Of a stretch of DNA of 5,079 nt, positions 1 through 4,902 are shown piece by piece (position 1 is the stretch's first letter; every line of letters begins with the position of its first letter). Source of the stretch: Candidatus Aminicenantota bacterium (GTDB taxonomy: Bacteria; Acidobacteriota; Aminicenantia; Aminicenantales; Saccharicenantaceae); NCBI GenBank assembly GCA_026393955.1, contig JAPKZE010000053.1, forward strand, positions 1 through 5,079, in the 5' to 3' direction. Below the pieces are notes generated by a model, which had not been told where the DNA came from, did no database searches, and saw only the letters and a program-made list of their open reading frames with translations. A program made the position numbers and the translations under genes.

Positions 1-384
1 GCGGACCTTCCGCCTCATGGCCGGACGGTCGAGCCAGCCGGCCGCGTGGACCTCGCGGCCGAGCATGATGTTCTCCTCGACCGTGAGGTGCGGGGCCAGG
101 GTCAGTTCCTGGTAGATCATCGACACGCCGCAGCCCAGGCCTTCGCCGGGTCCGGCCGGGGCGTAGGGCCGGCCGTCGATCTCCATCCGGCCGGCGTCGG
201 GCGTGATGGCTCCGCTGAGCACTTTCATCATCGTGCTCTTGCCGGCGCCGTTCTCGCCGATCAGGGCGTGGACCTGGCCGCGGCCGAGCTCGAAAGAGAC
301 GTCGTCGAGCGCCTTGGTCGCGCCGAAGCTCTTGCTGATGCCGGCCATGCGCAGGACGGGCGGCGCGGCGGCGACGTTGTTCAT
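1..384 (-). CDS. Sugar-type ABC transporter ATP-binding protein (N-terminal 128 codons, cut by window edge)
   Basis: This is the ATPase subunit of a ribose/galactose-type (RbsA/MglA-like) importer; it would hydrolyse ATP on the cytoplasmic face to drive uptake. Translating the minus strand from the ATG at 384-382 gives a start MNNVAAAPPVLRM. A sugar-family Walker A motif, GENGAGKST, follows at residues 43-51, and the Q-loop (IYQEL, Gln92) leads into LTVEENIML. Proteins of this family are usually near 500 residues with two ATPase domains; only the first half of domain one is present, so the ABC signature and Walker B lie beyond position 1. The ATG overlaps the stop codon of the binding-protein gene by one base (TGATG), which fixes the start and implies translational coupling. 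The family is certain; the substrate is not visible. A permease gene is expected next. Confidence 0.93.
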   Translation of the reverse strand, partial: MNNVAAAPPVLRMAGISKSFGATKALDDVSFELGRGQVHALIGENGAGKSTMMKVLSGAITPDAGRMEIDGRPYAPAGPGEGLGCGVSMIYQELTLAPHLTVEENIMLGREVHAAGWLDRPAMRRKVR

Positions 385-1385
385 CAGTCTTTGATCAGGG
401 TGAGATCCGGCGAAAGCAGGGCCTGGATCCCGGCGGAATCCATGTTCTCTTTCGTGGCCAGGACGACGCCGGTGTCGATGACCTGTTCGACGGTCTCGCC
501 CCGGAGGTGGGCGACGATGGTCTTGACGCCGAGATAGCCCATCTGGACGGGATTCTGGAGGACGAGCCCCTGCAGGTCACCGTCCCGGAGGCCCTGGATG
601 AGCTTGGGCGAGCTGTCGAAGCCGATGAAAACGACCTTGCCGGTGAGGCGGGATTCCTGGAGGGCCCGGAGCGTTCCGAAGGTGCTTGATTCGTTCGGCG
701 CGAAGACGCCATCGACGTCGGGGAAGCGGCTGATGAGATTCTCGGCCAGCTGGTAGGCCGTCTCCGTCGTCGCCCCCGCGTACTGGTCCTTGACGAGGAG
801 CACGATCGCGGGGAACTCCTTGGTCAGCGTGTCGTAGAACCCGGCCTCCCGCTGCACGGTGCTGGCCGATCCTTCCTGGTAGCGGATGAGGAAGATCCGA
901 CCCTGGCCGTGGAGGAGCTCGCCGAGGCGCCGGGCGGCCAGGACGCCGCCCTTGTAGTTGTCCGTGGCCACGTAGCTCGCAAAATCGGTCCCCTGGAGGG
1001 CGGAATCGATGATAACGACCGGGATCCTCTCGCGCACGGCGTCCTGGACGGGGCGCATGAGGGCCCGGTCGTCCAGCGGCGCGAGGACGATGCCGTCGAC
1101 GCCGCGGCTGATGAAATCCTCGACGACCGTGATCTGCTGGGCCCGGTCGTCTTCCTTCTGCGGGCCCTTCCAGATGATCTCGACGCCGAGCTCGCGGGCC
1201 GCGCGGAGAGCGCCGGCGTGGATCGACTTCCAGAACTCGTGGGTCGTCCCCTTGGGGATGACGGCGATGCTGAGGGTCTTGGCCGCTTGCGGGCCCGGAC
1301 CGTCGGAAGATCTCCGGCCGCAGGCGGCGAATGCGAGCGCCGCGCCGAGGACGCCGACCAGGGCTTTGGATGCGAGGGATCTCAT
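384..1385 (-). CDS. Periplasmic sugar-binding-type lipoprotein of an ABC importer
   Basis: This 333-residue protein is the substrate-binding component of the importer whose ATPase follows it. The N-terminus is a short basic start, a hydrophobic stretch (residues 8-21) and a lipobox-like LAFAAC with Cys22 as the likely lipidated residue; Phe at -3 is less usual than Leu or Val. The mature part matches the periplasmic-binding-protein type 1 fold of the RbsB class (Peripla_BP_4). Visible family segments are IPKGTTHEFWKSIHAGA (44-60), RGVDGIVLAPLD (94-105), IPVVIIDS (121-128), YVATDNYKGG (138-147), DGVFAPNESS (225-234) and FIGFDSSP (253-260). The ligand cannot be read from sequence; ribose-like sugars are typical of the class, but quorum-signal or polyol binders also occur. 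ATG at 1385 is the only usable start: no GTG or TTG lies near it, and no Shine-Dalgarno precedes it. The gene overlaps the ATPase start by one base. Confidence 0.92.
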   Translation of the reverse strand: MRSLASKALVGVLGAALAFAACGRRSSDGPGPQAAKTLSIAVIPKGTTHEFWKSIHAGALRAARELGVEIIWKGPQKEDDRAQQITVVEDFISRGVDGIVLAPLDDRALMRPVQDAVRERIPVVIIDSALQGTDFASYVATDNYKGGVLAARRLGELLHGQGRIFLIRYQEGSASTVQREAGFYDTLTKEFPAIVLLVKDQYAGATTETAYQLAENLISRFPDVDGVFAPNESSTFGTLRALQESRLTGKVVFIGFDSSPKLIQGLRDGDLQGLVLQNPVQMGYLGVKTIVAHLRGETVEQVIDTGVVLATKENMDSAGIQALLSPDLTLIKD

Positions 1386-1420
1386 GGGCTCAGTATACCC
1401 AGAAGGCGGGAGACCGTCAA
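1386..1420 (-). promoter_or_regulatory. Near-consensus sigma70 promoter of the ABC operon, predicted to make a leaderless mRNA
   Basis: On the minus strand TTGACG (1420-1415) and TATACT (1397-1392) are separated by exactly 17 bp, each one base off consensus. The usual 7-nt step from the -10 box puts +1 at base 1385, the A of the binding-protein ATG. The six bases between the -10 box and the ATG are GAGCCC, which is not a ribosome binding site. The match itself is read directly; leaderless initiation is inferred. Confidence 0.8.
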
Positions 1421-1431
1421 AGAGGAGCCCG

Positions 1432-1483
1432 AAAAAAAACAGGGGGGAACCGCCTTCGGGGAAAGCCTCGAAGGTGATCCCCC
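1432..1483 (-). terminator. Strong Rho-independent terminator after the 65-residue protein gene
   Basis: In the minus-strand RNA an outer stem GGGGGA/TCCCCC (1483-1478 with 1448-1443) encloses a small internal loop. An inner stem follows, CCTTCG/CGAAGG (1474-1469 with 1458-1453), with a 10-nt apex that can add two further GC pairs. After two more bases comes a run of eight T residues (1439-1432). It lies just upstream of the -35 box of the ABC operon and so insulates that operon from readthrough. Confidence 0.82.
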
Positions 1484-1490
1484 GTCCGTG

Positions 1491-1510
1491 CCGGGAACCG
1501 GGGTTCCCGG
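1491..1510. repeat. Perfect inverted repeat, 8-bp arms
   Basis: CCGGGAAC (1491-1498) and GTTCCCGG (1503-1510) are perfect reverse complements around a 4-base loop. The repeat sits between the stop codon of the 65-residue protein gene and the main terminator. No T run follows on either strand, so by itself it is not an intrinsic terminator. It may protect the 3' end of the short mRNA or be part of a compound terminator. Confidence 0.55.
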
Positions 1511-1534
1511 CCTCGTCGGCCTGGGCGAGAGCCC

Positions 1535-1732
1535 TTACTTCTTCTTCAGGATGGGCATCCCGGTCTTGGTCGTCTCCTGGACGACGTAGGCGTCGGGAAC
1601 CGCATCCATGGCGCCGGGCCGCACATCGCGGGCGAAGAAATAGATCGTCTGCTTGCGGCCGCCCTTCAGGAGGACGTCCTTGGAGTGCAGGAAGTAGCTG
1701 ACGCCCCGTGAGTTCTTGAATTCATAAGCCAT
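1535..1732 (-). CDS. Small conserved-looking basic protein of unknown function (65 aa)
   Basis: The product starts MAYEFKNSRGVSYFLHSKDV and ends TGMPILKKK. It has no signal peptide, membrane segment or cysteine, is lysine/arginine-rich, and has alternating strand-like segments (YFLHSKDVLL, QTIYFFARDV, DAYVVQETTK). Its overall look, including the lysine tail, resembles short uncharacterised proteins I recall from several bacterial phyla, but I cannot name a family or a function. Evidence that it is real is strong. A GGGAGG ribosome binding site (1746-1741) sits 8 nt before the ATG, a sigma70-like promoter lies upstream, and a full intrinsic terminator lies downstream. It therefore appears to be a single-gene transcript. 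A cytoplasmic nucleic-acid- or ribosome-associated role would suit its charge and size, but that is a guess. Confidence 0.85.
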   Translation of the reverse strand: MAYEFKNSRGVSYFLHSKDVLLKGGRKQTIYFFARDVRPGAMDAVPDAYVVQETTKTGMPILKKK

Positions 1733-1772
1733 GTCTAAGACCTCCCTAAGGAATTATTGAGCTTTTTGAGAT

Positions 1773-1789
1773 GACCCGATGATCGGATC
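1773..1789 (-). promoter_or_regulatory. Small hairpin in the 5' leader of the 65-residue protein gene
   Basis: GACCCGAT (1773-1780) and ATCGGATC (1782-1789) form a nearly perfect inverted repeat around one base. In minus-strand RNA it folds as GATCCG/CGGGTC with one G-U pair and the loop ATCAT. It would begin only a few bases after the predicted transcription start (about 1792) and lies well before the ribosome binding site. It could stabilise the mRNA 5' end or be a protein-binding palindrome in DNA. Confidence 0.4.
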
Positions 1790-1798
1790 CCCAGCTGA

Positions 1799-1827
1799 AT
1801 GATAATACTCCTCTGCGCTCCGGTCAA
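1799..1827 (-). promoter_or_regulatory. Sigma70-like promoter for the 65-residue protein gene
   Basis: TTGACC (1827-1822) and TATCAT (1804-1799) are 17 bp apart on the minus strand, predicting a start near 1792 and a leader of about 60 nt. An overlapping TATTAT (1807-1802) would give a poor 14-bp spacer. A second, weaker pair lies upstream: TTGGCA (1857-1852) with TATTAG, 18-bp spacer. The region stands out as A/T-rich against the GC-rich genes on both sides. Confidence 0.6.
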
Positions 1828-1887
1828 CTAATATTATCAAATTCCCCCTGTTGCCAAGACCGCGGGGACCGGCGGCCCGGCGCGCCG

Positions 1888-2181
1888 TCACTGGATGAAA
1901 TCGACCGGCGGCGGCATGTCCGCCGGGACGATCGTGCCGAACTGGTCTTCGTAGCGCTTGACGTTGGCCTGCAGAGCTTCGAGGAAGCGCTTGGCGTGGG
2001 CCGGACTGACGATGATGCGGGCGACGAGCTTGCCAAAAGGCCCGTCGGGAAAGAGGAACGCGAAATCGAACAGGAACTCCTCGCGCGAGTGGCGGATGGC
2101 CGCCAGGCTGGCGTACTGGCCGAGCGCGACGGCTTCGTCGACCTTGATCTCGACCTTCTTCGGGTCCGTTTTCTGGTCCAT
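1888..2181 (-). CDS. DUF3467 family protein (97 aa)
   Basis: The small soluble product matches my recollection of DUF3467. The recognisable order is a charged N-terminus, then GQYASLAAIRHSREEFLFDF (21-40), a short PDGPFGK turn, ARIIVSPAHAKRFLEALQAN (54-73) and a tail of the KRYEDQFGTI type. Length is normal for the family, so the gene looks intact. No signal peptide or membrane segment is present. Members have no established biochemical role; the fold suggests a small cytoplasmic binding or assembly protein. A GGGAGGA ribosome binding site (2191-2185) supports the ATG at 2181. No T-run terminator follows the stop, so some transcripts may run on into the 65-residue protein gene 155 bp downstream, which nevertheless has its own promoter. 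The family call rests on recalled sequence pattern, not a search. Confidence 0.82.
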   Translation of the reverse strand: MDQKTDPKKVEIKVDEAVALGQYASLAAIRHSREEFLFDFAFLFPDGPFGKLVARIIVSPAHAKRFLEALQANVKRYEDQFGTIVPADMPPPVDFIQ

Positions 2182-2210
2182 GGGTCCTCCCGGTTCCGGA
2201 TGTCCCTCCC

Positions 2211-2239
2211 ATTCTGAAGGGAACAGGCTGGAAAATCAA
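2211..2239 (-). promoter_or_regulatory. Possible promoter of the DUF3467 gene
   Basis: TTGATT (2239-2234) and CAGAAT (2216-2211) are 17 bp apart on the minus strand, each matching consensus at four of six positions. Transcription would begin near 2204, giving a leader of about 22 nt that contains the ribosome binding site. It is the best pair seen between the gene and the divergent plus-strand promoter, but it is only moderate. Confidence 0.38.
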
Positions 2240-2254
2240 TGGGTTGAAACGATC

Positions 2255-2314
2255 GAAAAATAAACACAAAAAAAAGCAATAAATGCTTTACATCCGGCGC
2301 TCCGGTGCTATAAT
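2255..2314 (+). promoter_or_regulatory. Strong plus-strand promoter with A/T-rich UP-like element
   Basis: TTTACA (2287-2292) and a perfect TATAAT (2309-2314) are separated by 16 bp on the plus strand, predicting +1 at G2321. About 35 bases just upstream (2255-2289) are nearly all A or T and contain an A8 run, as in the UP elements of stable-RNA promoters. This is striking in GC-rich DNA. The spacer contains CCGG-N4-CCGG (2294-2305). No plus-strand protein gene follows, so the target appears to be a non-coding RNA. Confidence 0.72.
2268..2289 (-). terminator. Weak A/T-rich hairpin with a T run, minus direction
   Basis: In minus-strand RNA AAAGCA (2289-2284), the loop TTTAT and TGCTTT (2278-2273) form a 6-bp stem that runs directly into further T residues, so TTTTTTTT covers 2275-2268. 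The stem has only two GC pairs, so it would be a backup terminator protecting the DUF3467 gene from M64 readthrough. It overlaps the -35 box and upstream element of the plus-strand promoter, so its composition may instead reflect that promoter. Confidence 0.35.
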
Positions 2315-2320
2315 GATATT

Positions 2321-2428
2321 GGCTTTCTTGCGCGGGCTGGAGAAAGCCCCCACCTTTTTGGTTCCCATCATCAACCCCCCTTTTGCTGACAACAGCCCGC
2401 ACTTAAAACCCCCGAGGGGGGTTCGTTT
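2321..2428 (+). ncRNA. Candidate small RNA with 5' pseudoknot, family not recognised
   Basis: This is a predicted transcript of about 105 nt between the strong plus-strand promoter and the hairpin at 2407-2423. Beginning at the predicted +1, GGCTTTCT (2321-2328) pairs perfectly with AGAAAGCC (2341-2348). The 12-base loop of that hairpin contains GCGGGCTG (2332-2339), which pairs perfectly with CAGCCCGC (2393-2400), forming an H-type pseudoknot. The connecting strand (2349-2392) is pyrimidine-rich, with CCCCC, TTCCC and CCCCCCTTTT runs and a possible GGTT/AACC mini-hairpin (2360-2363 with 2373-2376). The transcript contains no ATG or GTG. I do not recognise 6S, SRP, tmRNA, RNase P or any riboswitch class. 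C-rich loops in sRNAs such as RsaE/RoxS bind Shine-Dalgarno sequences, so a trans-acting regulator is one idea; a riboswitch-like leader is less likely because no plus-strand gene follows. Confidence 0.55.
2407..2428. terminator. Shared (bidirectional) intrinsic terminator hairpin
   Basis: AACCCCC (2407-2413) and GGGGGTT (2417-2423) form a 7-bp stem with a 3-base loop. On the minus strand it continues with TTAAG and would end the ureohydrolase-M64 transcript about 90 nt past the peptidase stop. On the plus strand it is followed by CGTTTAT and would end the candidate small RNA. Both T tracts are short, so efficiency is uncertain. Confidence 0.62.
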
Positions 2429-2513
2429 ATAGAATATGACCAAAGGCTGAAAGGGCGGCTCTCCGCGTCCGGGAGGCCTGCGATGGCGAGACCGGGATCT
2501 GGTGCGGTCCGGG

Positions 2514-3986
2514 TCAGTCGGTGTAGTAGAGGATCGTCCGCAGAACGGCCGCTTCGCAGACCTTGCAGAACGGCTTCGTGCCCTTGGTGAACATCAGGCA
2601 GTCGAGCTGGGGCCTGTAGAGGCCCTTGGCCGCGTAACCGGCCCCTTCGAAGACGCCGACCTGGCCCCAGAATTTGCTGGCCTTCAGAAAGGCATCGACC
2701 TTGTCGGCGTGCTCGCGCGACAGCCGCTCCGATCCCTCCTCGGCCCGGGCGACCTCGGCCGCGGCCACCCCTGCTCTCTTCATCCGGGCGATCGTCCCGT
2801 TCACCTCCCGGCGCACTTTCTGGTAGGCGTTGTCCATGTCGTCGAAGGCCGCCTTCTCCCAGGGCGTCGGGACGCCGACGCCGGGACTGAGGAGGCTCTT
2901 CCACTTGGGCATCGCCGGATCGAGCAGGGCGGTGATGTTCGGCTCGGCCGGCTCGATCCCGGCCGGATAGAATTCGTTAAAAGCGACGTCGGAGGTGTAA
3001 TACTCGTCGGCCAAGCCGGTGAACGAGTGGCCGAATTCGTGGAGGAACAGGTACTCGTACCACTGGTTGTCGGTCGTGAAGGTGCAATAGAGATTGTAGA
3101 TCCCGCCGCCGCCGTAGCGCTTGTGGTTGACCATGATATAGAGCGCGTCGTACGGCGCATGAGCGGCGATGTCGCGCAGGCTCTTGTTGTCCTCGGTCAG
3201 GAGATAACGCTCGGAGCCGAGAGAGTCGAAAGTCGAGTTGAGGACGGTCGACCGGAACGAGCCGTGGCTCGGCTCGTCGCAGCCGCTCTCCGCCGAGGGC
3301 TTGAAGACGCCGGAGATGTTGAACTTGTCCCGGTGGGAGGCGTAGGGCTCGAGCTTGAAGAAGACCCCGACGAAGCGGTCGAGGTCGGACCGGAACTTCG
3401 CCTCCTCGCCGGCCGTGTAGCCTTCGGCGATGATCGCCACATCGACTTTGCGGCGCGGTTCGCCGGACTTGAGGGCCTCGACGACCTTGACGCCGGGGAT
3501 GAGGCGCTCGCGGATGACGGTCATCGCGGCCGGGTCGATCGTCTGGCTGAAGACCTGCTTGGCGACGTTCTGCCGGTCCCGGGCCTCGATCGCGACGCGG
3601 ACGGGCTTTTTCGGGTACGGCAGGAGGGCGGACTCGTGGTAGGTCCGGGGGACGCCCTTGACGCCCGCGTCGGAGGTCTTGTATTCGCCGAAGTAGCTGT
3701 CGAACCCCCGGCTGAAGATCAGCGTGCCGGTCGCCTCGTCGTAGACCTTGACCGTGTAGCGCCCGAGGTTGAACGGATCGAGGAGGTGGGACCGGGAGCC
3801 GGCCCAGAGGCCCTGGTCGTAGACCTGGTCCAGGGCATACGTCTCCATCGCGGCGCTCCCCGTGTGGAAGTAGTCGACCCGCATGGTCTTGTCGACAAAC
3901 CAGGCGTCGAAGGCGGGACCCTTCTGGGCCCGGGCGCAGCCGGCGACAGCAACGGCCAGGACGACGACGGCGAACAGGCGCTTCAT
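2514..3986 (-). CDS. Family M64 (IgA-peptidase type) zinc metallopeptidase lipoprotein
   Basis: This 490-residue exported protease would cleave proteins at the cell envelope. The signal peptide (MKRLFAVVVLAVAVAGC) has a good lipobox, VAGC, with Cys17 as the lipid anchor. An M64 N-terminal domain spans roughly residues 28-150 (DAWFVDKTMRVDYFHTG, GEYKTS). The catalytic M64 domain starts near VDVAIIAEGYT (181-191). The zinc site HEFGHSFTGLADEY (316-329) provides His316, catalytic Glu317 and His320, with an Asp in GLAD as the possible further ligand. The C-terminal signature RPQLDCLM ... FCKVC (458-477) is typical of the family and supplies Cys463, Cys474 and Cys477. A lysine/arginine-rich helical stretch (about 385-440) lies before it. 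Length and motifs are complete. It is the second gene of a two-gene unit, 9 bp after the ureohydrolase. Few M64 enzymes have known substrates, so IgA should not be assumed. Confidence 0.93.
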   Translation of the reverse strand: MKRLFAVVVLAVAVAGCARAQKGPAFDAWFVDKTMRVDYFHTGSAAMETYALDQVYDQGLWAGSRSHLLDPFNLGRYTVKVYDEATGTLIFSRGFDSYFGEYKTSDAGVKGVPRTYHESALLPYPKKPVRVAIEARDRQNVAKQVFSQTIDPAAMTVIRERLIPGVKVVEALKSGEPRRKVDVAIIAEGYTAGEEAKFRSDLDRFVGVFFKLEPYASHRDKFNISGVFKPSAESGCDEPSHGSFRSTVLNSTFDSLGSERYLLTEDNKSLRDIAAHAPYDALYIMVNHKRYGGGGIYNLYCTFTTDNQWYEYLFLHEFGHSFTGLADEYYTSDVAFNEFYPAGIEPAEPNITALLDPAMPKWKSLLSPGVGVPTPWEKAAFDDMDNAYQKVRREVNGTIARMKRAGVAAAEVARAEEGSERLSREHADKVDAFLKASKFWGQVGVFEGAGYAAKGLYRPQLDCLMFTKGTKPFCKVCEAAVLRTILYYTD

Positions 3987-3989
3987 GGC

Positions 3990-3998
3990 TCCCTCCTA
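3990..3998 (-). promoter_or_regulatory. M64 ribosome binding site overlapping the ureohydrolase stop codon
   Basis: The minus strand reads TAGGAGGGAGCC before the M64 ATG. The TAG stop (3998-3996) of the upstream gene forms the first bases of the AGGAGGGA Shine-Dalgarno (3997-3990), with five bases from the GGAGG core to the ATG. Ribosomes terminating on the first gene are placed directly on the start of the second, which favours coupled translation. Confidence 0.8.
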
Positions 3999-4844
3999 GA
4001 GCGGCCGGACGATCCGGCCGGCGGTCTCTTTGATGATCTTGAAGGCGGCGGCGGCGGTGATGGACAAGGGGTCCCGGGACGGATTCAGCTCGACGACGTC
4101 CAAGCCGACGATCCGGCCCTTGAGCGACTGGATGACCTGGAGGGCCTGGCGGGTCGAGAGCCCGCCGGGCTCGTGGTGGGAGACCCCCGGGGCGAAGGCC
4201 GGATCGAGGGCGTCCAGGTCGAAGGAGATGTAGACGGGGTTGGCGAAGCGGAGGTGGAGCGGGTCGTGGATGTCCTTCATCTCGACCATCCGGACGCCCC
4301 CCTTGAGGGCCTTGGCCCTATGGCCGGCCGTGATGGCCCGGACGCCGACCTGGACGACGTTCGCCGCCAGGCCGTCCTCGAGAATGCGGGCGAACGGGCA
4401 GGCGTGGGAAAGACGGTCGCCGTAGAGGTCGTCGTAGAGGTCCGGGTGGGCGTCGAAGTGGAGGACGTCGAGGGGCTTGAACGCGCGGGCGAAGGCCTTG
4501 AGCACGGGATAGGTGATGGAGTGGTCGCCGCCGAGGACGATGGGCACGGCGCCCTTGTCCAGGATGGCCGCCACGGCTTTCTCGATCAGGGCGAAGGTCT
4601 TATCCATGTCGCCGGACGTGTCGACGTCGCCGAGGTCGACCAACACGGTGTCCTCTTCCAGGTTGACCCCGAGCTCGGTGGTGCCGCAGTAGCACTTGCC
4701 GGTCGAGACCCTCCGGACGGCGGCCGGCCCGTCGGCGGCGCCCCGGAGGTAGCTCGATTTCTCGTCGAAGGGCACGCCCAGGATGGCGATCTTGTAGTCG
4801 GGATTCTCGGAAAGCGGCTTCGCGGCCCCGCCGAAATCGGACAT
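3996..4844 (-). CDS. speB: Agmatinase-family ureohydrolase
   Basis: This 282-residue cytoplasmic enzyme uses two Mn ions to hydrolyse a guanidino group, releasing urea; the classic reaction is agmatine to putrescine in polyamine synthesis. All ureohydrolase metal motifs are intact: GGDHS (105-109, His108), DAHPD (131-135, Asp131, His133, Asp135) and SFDLDALDPAFAPG (207-220, Asp209, Asp211). His147 in SHACPF and Glu252 in ELNP match the expected active-site positions. Length is close to other SpeB-like proteins. The substrate-side segment reads GVSHHEPGGLS (220-230) rather than the GTGTPEPGG-like loop I recall from typical agmatinases, so agmatine is likely but guanidinobutyrate or another guanidino compound is possible. 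The start is supported by a GAGGAGG site (4857-4851) six bases before the ATG and a promoter just upstream. It is the first gene of the unit with M64. Confidence 0.88.
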   Translation of the reverse strand: MSDFGGAAKPLSENPDYKIAILGVPFDEKSSYLRGAADGPAAVRRVSTGKCYCGTTELGVNLEEDTVLVDLGDVDTSGDMDKTFALIEKAVAAILDKGAVPIVLGGDHSITYPVLKAFARAFKPLDVLHFDAHPDLYDDLYGDRLSHACPFARILEDGLAANVVQVGVRAITAGHRAKALKGGVRMVEMKDIHDPLHLRFANPVYISFDLDALDPAFAPGVSHHEPGGLSTRQALQVIQSLKGRIVGLDVVELNPSRDPLSITAAAAFKIIKETAGRIVRPL

Positions 4845-4873
4845 CGTCGACCTCCTCGCGTCGGTTTCCTCCG

Positions 4874-4902
4874 ATTATACCGGATTCGCCTTCCCCTCCC
4901 AA
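4874..4902 (-). promoter_or_regulatory. Sigma70-type promoter of the ureohydrolase-M64 unit
   Basis: TTGGGA (4902-4897) and a perfect TATAAT (4879-4874) are 17 bp apart on the minus strand. The predicted start near 4867 gives a leader of about 22 nt that includes the ribosome binding site. Just upstream lies an A/T-rich patch with a short inverted repeat, CAATA (4916-4920) and TATTG (4929-4933), which might be an operator; that part is weak. Confidence 0.72.

Noticed and set aside
909..1701. Plus-strand open frames of about 226-230 codons antisense to the binding-protein gene
   Set aside because: They mirror the real minus-strand lipoprotein, run across its promoter and terminator, and have arginine/serine- or acidic-biased composition without recognisable motifs.
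1858..1887. GC-rich palindromic stretch (GGCGCGCC and CCGG/GGCC words) after the DUF3467 stop as a terminator
   Set aside because: Short GC palindromes are common in this composition, and no T run follows on the minus strand before the next promoter.
1815..2306. A shared 10-base word GCGCTCCGGT at 1815-1824 and 2297-2306, each inside a promoter
   Set aside because: In GC-rich DNA of this length several shared 10-mers are expected by chance, and the word sits in different positions and orientations relative to the two promoters.
1754..2402. Overlapping minus-strand frames of 171 and 192 codons around the DUF3467 gene
   Set aside because: They run through the promoter and hairpin signals, and across DUF3467 read other frames giving arginine/serine/proline-rich sequence; the DUF3467 frame has family motifs and its own ribosome binding site.
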